Source: an uncultured Bacteroides sp. (GTDB lineage Bacteria > Bacteroidota > Bacteroidia > Bacteroidales > Bacteroidaceae). Taken from it: 64,000 nucleotides of DNA. The notes below the pieces were generated by a model, which saw only the letters and a program-made list of their open reading frames with translations, was not told the DNA's origin and did not search any database. Below are positions 61,912-64,000 of this stretch, in pieces. The stretch is from NCBI GenBank assembly GCA_900552075.1, contig URYL01000001.1, positions 310,001-374,000 on the forward strand, given 5' to 3'. The translations under genes were made by a program, and so were the position numbers. Every line of letters begins with the position of its first letter. Within the stretch, counting starts at the first letter, position 1.

Positions 61912-63570
61912 ATGGAAAAAAGTTTTCTGGCCTTTATTGAGGACAGTATCAAAACAAATTGGGACATGGACGCCTTGACCGATTATAAAGGCGCCACCCT
62001 GCAATACAAGGACGTAGCACGTAAAATAGAAAAACTACATATCCTGCTGGAAGAAAGCGGTATCAAGCCGGGCGACAAAGTAGCCTTGTGCGGACGTAAC
62101 AGTTCGCACTGGGGAGTCGCCTTTCTGGCCATTCTGACCTACGGAGCTGTAGCCGTTCCGATTCTGCATGAATTCAAGGCAGACAACATTCACAATATCG
62201 TGAACCATTCCGATGCCCGTCTGCTTTTTGTGGGCGACGTGGTATGGGAGTCATTGAACGAAAGCGAAATGCCCAATCTGGAAGGTATCATTCTGATGAC
62301 GGACTTTACCCTGCTGGTTTGCCGCAGCAAGCAGCTGGAATATGCCCGGGAACACTTGAATGAGATGTTCGGAAAGAAGTTCCCCCGCAATTTCCGGAAA
62401 GAGCATGTCAGTTACCGGAGAGACACCCCTGAAGAACTGGCCTTGATTAACTACACTTCCGGGACAACCAGTTTCTCGAAAGGTGTTATGCTCCCCTATC
62501 GCAGCCTGTGGTCCAATACCCAGTTTGCATTCGAGGTTTTGCATTTGCAGCCGGGAAACAAAGTAATCTCCATCCTTCCCATGGCCCACATGTACGGACT
62601 GGCTTTTGAATTCATCTATGAAGTCTGTGCAGGATGTCACGTCTACTTCCTCACCCGTATGCCCAGTCCAAAAATCATATTCCAAGCCTTTACGGAAGTC
62701 AAACCCCATATTGTGATTTCTGTTCCGCTTATTATCGAGAAGATTATCAAGAAGAACGTATTGCCCAAACTGGAAACACTAAAAATGAAAATCCTGTTAA
62801 GGGTTCCGCTCATCAATGATAAAATCAAGGAAGCCGTACGCGAACACATGGTACAGGCATTTGGCGGCAACTTCTATGAGGTCATCATCGGAGGGGCGGC
62901 CTTCAACCAAGATGTGGAACGTCTGTTGAGAAGCCTGGATTTCCCTTATACGGTAGGCTACGGAATGACGGAATGTGGCCCGATTATCAGTTATGAAGAC
63001 TGGCGTCGCTACAAACCCGGTTCATGTGGAAAAGCGGCCCCCCGTATGGAAATCAAGATTGACAGTCCCGACCCACAAAACGTGGTAGGAGAAATTCTCA
63101 CAAGAGGAGAAAATGTCATGCTGGGATACTACAAGAACCCGGAATCAACCGCCCAAGCCATTGATGCCGAAGGCTGGCTGCATACGGGAGACTTGGGAGT
63201 GATGGACAAGGAGGGCAATCTCACCATCAAAGGACGAAGCAAAAACATGCTGCTCGGACCTTCCGGTCAGAACATCTATCCGGAAGAAATCGAAGAAAAG
63301 ATAAGCAATCTTCCTTATGTATGCGAAAACATTGTCATCCAGCAAAGCGACAACAAGCTGGCTGCTCTGATTTATCCGGACTTCGACGAGGCATTTAAAC
63401 AAGGACTGACAAAAGAAGACATCGAAAAAATCATGGAAGAAAACCGGGTGGCTGTCAATACAGAACTTCCGGCCTATTCACAGATTGCACGTGTCAAGAT
63501 TTATCCTGAAGAGTTTGAAAAAACGCCGAAGAAGAGTATCAAACGTTTCCTTTACCAAGAAGTTAAATAA
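61912..63570 (+). CDS. Long-chain acyl-CoA synthetase (AMP-binding)
   Basis: 552 residues. INYTSGTTSFSKGVML is the phosphate loop, GYGMTECGPIIS the adenine motif, and GWLHTGDLGVMDKEGN with KNMLLGPSGQNIYPEEIE closes the hinge and C-terminal domain. KTPKKSIKRFLY holds the catalytic Lys region. The enzyme joins fatty acid to CoA through acyl-AMP. Its length is shorter than E. coli FadD; it resembles the FACS-like enzymes of Bacteroidetes. An inverted repeat covers its promoter. The downstream gene follows after 5 bp. Confidence 0.93.
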   Translation: MEKSFLAFIEDSIKTNWDMDALTDYKGATLQYKDVARKIEKLHILLEESGIKPGDKVALCGRNSSHWGVAFLAILTYGAVAVPILHEFKADNIHNIVNHSDARLLFVGDVVWESLNESEMPNLEGIILMTDFTLLVCRSKQLEYAREHLNEMFGKKFPRNFRKEHVSYRRDTPEELALINYTSGTTSFSKGVMLPYRSLWSNTQFAFEVLHLQPGNKVISILPMAHMYGLAFEFIYEVCAGCHVYFLTRMPSPKIIFQAFTEVKPHIVISVPLIIEKIIKKNVLPKLETLKMKILLRVPLINDKIKEAVREHMVQAFGGNFYEVIIGGAAFNQDVERLLRSLDFPYTVGYGMTECGPIISYEDWRRYKPGSCGKAAPRMEIKIDSPDPQNVVGEILTRGENVMLGYYKNPESTAQAIDAEGWLHTGDLGVMDKEGNLTIKGRSKNMLLGPSGQNIYPEEIEEKISNLPYVCENIVIQQSDNKLAALIYPDFDEAFKQGLTKEDIEKIMEENRVAVNTELPAYSQIARVKIYPEEFEKTPKKSIKRFLYQEVK

Positions 63571-63575
63571 CTACA

Positions 63576-64000
63576 ATGAAATTAAAGTTCATATCCGTGT
63601 TCCTGCTGGGAAGCCTCCTGGCTGGAACACTTGTATCCGCCCAACAGAAGGAACAAAAAAGCGTACTGAAAAAAGGGCCCAATGTTTCACTGAATATTAC
63701 CAATAAAAAGAAATTTCCTCAAAGAACTTATCTCAATTTGGGATTATTCAGCAATTATCCATGTCTGAATGGATTGGGTATCAACGTAATTTCAAGCTTA
63801 CAGCATTATAATTCATATGGTATGCAGGTATCCGGACTGGTCAATGTGGCCGGATTGAAATCTACGGGTGTCCAGATTTCCGGAATTGCCAATGTCACGG
63901 GAAAAAGGGCCTGCGGCTTCATCTTTTCCGGTCTGACCAACGTCACGGGAACTTCAGCCTACGGACTATCAATTGCCGGATTGGGAAATATCTCTGGAGG
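63576..64000 (+). CDS. Outer-membrane type surface-repeat protein, cut by window edge
   Basis: ATG 63576, 5 bp after the acyl-CoA synthetase stop; the frame stays open for 141 codons to the edge. A signal peptide (FISVFLLGSLLAGTLVSA/QQ) is followed by a region (about 60-80) and then 16-residue repeats of the form G-x-x-[VIF]-[SA]-G-[LI]-x-N-[VI]-x-G-x4: GMQVSGLVNVAGLKST, GVQISGIANVTGKRAC, GFIFSGLTNVTGTSAY, then GLSIAGLGNISGG. This pattern resembles LA_2272-type surface-repeat proteins. The role is unknown. Confidence 0.75.
   Translation, partial: MKLKFISVFLLGSLLAGTLVSAQQKEQKSVLKKGPNVSLNITNKKKFPQRTYLNLGLFSNYPCLNGLGINVISSLQHYNSYGMQVSGLVNVAGLKSTGVQISGIANVTGKRACGFIFSGLTNVTGTSAYGLSIAGLGNISG

Overview
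The window reads as a chromosomal segment of a gut Bacteroidales, most likely Bacteroides or Phocaeicola. The evidence is a SusC/SusD-type polysaccharide utilisation locus (PUL), a fucRIAKP fucose operon whose kinase resembles rhamnulokinase, many promoters of the Bacteroides form (TTTG, about 19-20 bp, TAnnTTTG), little sign of Shine-Dalgarno sequences, and families typical of the phylum (PorT, DUF4405, DUF368, the GNAT-nitrilase fusion). No phage, transposase, integrase, rRNA or CRISPR array was seen. Species cannot be fixed from sequence alone.

Layout. 1-21000 is a PUL. On the minus strand lie SusC and SusD, then a GH43-CBM6-like-GH8 fusion. A single plus-strand GH43 lipoprotein follows, then a minus-strand run of CE1 esterase, GH95, GH43, DUF1680-family beta-L-arabinofuranosidase (GH127/GH146), GH97, GH43 and the first codons of another secreted protein cut by the window edge. 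A GH8 of the reducing-end xylanase type, several GH43s, a CE1 esterase and enzymes for beta-L-arabinofuranose, alpha-L-galactose/fucose and alpha-galactose/beta-L-arabinopyranose together suggest a heavily decorated arabinoxylan. No PUL regulator is present, but the two minus-strand operons share an upstream motif.

21300-25800 holds a repeat array, a winged-helix regulator with a membrane protein and a matching pair of operators, and a tri-haem cytochrome c peroxidase with its own CcsA and ResB-like maturation proteins. 25833-32110 is the fucose operon fucI-fucA-fucK-fucP with fucR upstream; tandem 10-bp repeats before fucI and fucR are probable FucR operators. Three tRNA genes (Lys, Cys, Cys) follow. 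32730-64000 is mainly housekeeping: rfbA-rfbC, a GNAT-nitrilase fusion, a DAACS transporter, a Crp/Fnr regulator operon headed by a small frameshifted ORF, djlA-like, ybaK, uvrA, a LysM/periplasmic-binding fusion operon (porT-like, xth, dagK, PAP2), MaoC, CDF transporter, a 2-hydroxyacid dehydrogenase, rarA, glnS, DUF368, tpx, mannose-1-phosphate guanylyltransferase, thiD, fabD, GH13, acyl-CoA synthetase, and a repeat-containing outer-membrane type protein cut by the right edge.

The most unusual signal is a set of three intergenic arrays (21300-21403, 38997-39082, 55191-55315) of short palindromes repeated every 22 bp. Two share the palindrome AAACGCAAGTGCGTTT and a conserved flank. The third keeps the 22-bp period with an unrelated palindrome (AGTACTGCAGTACT). 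All three sit just beyond the 3' ends of genes. Their function is unknown.
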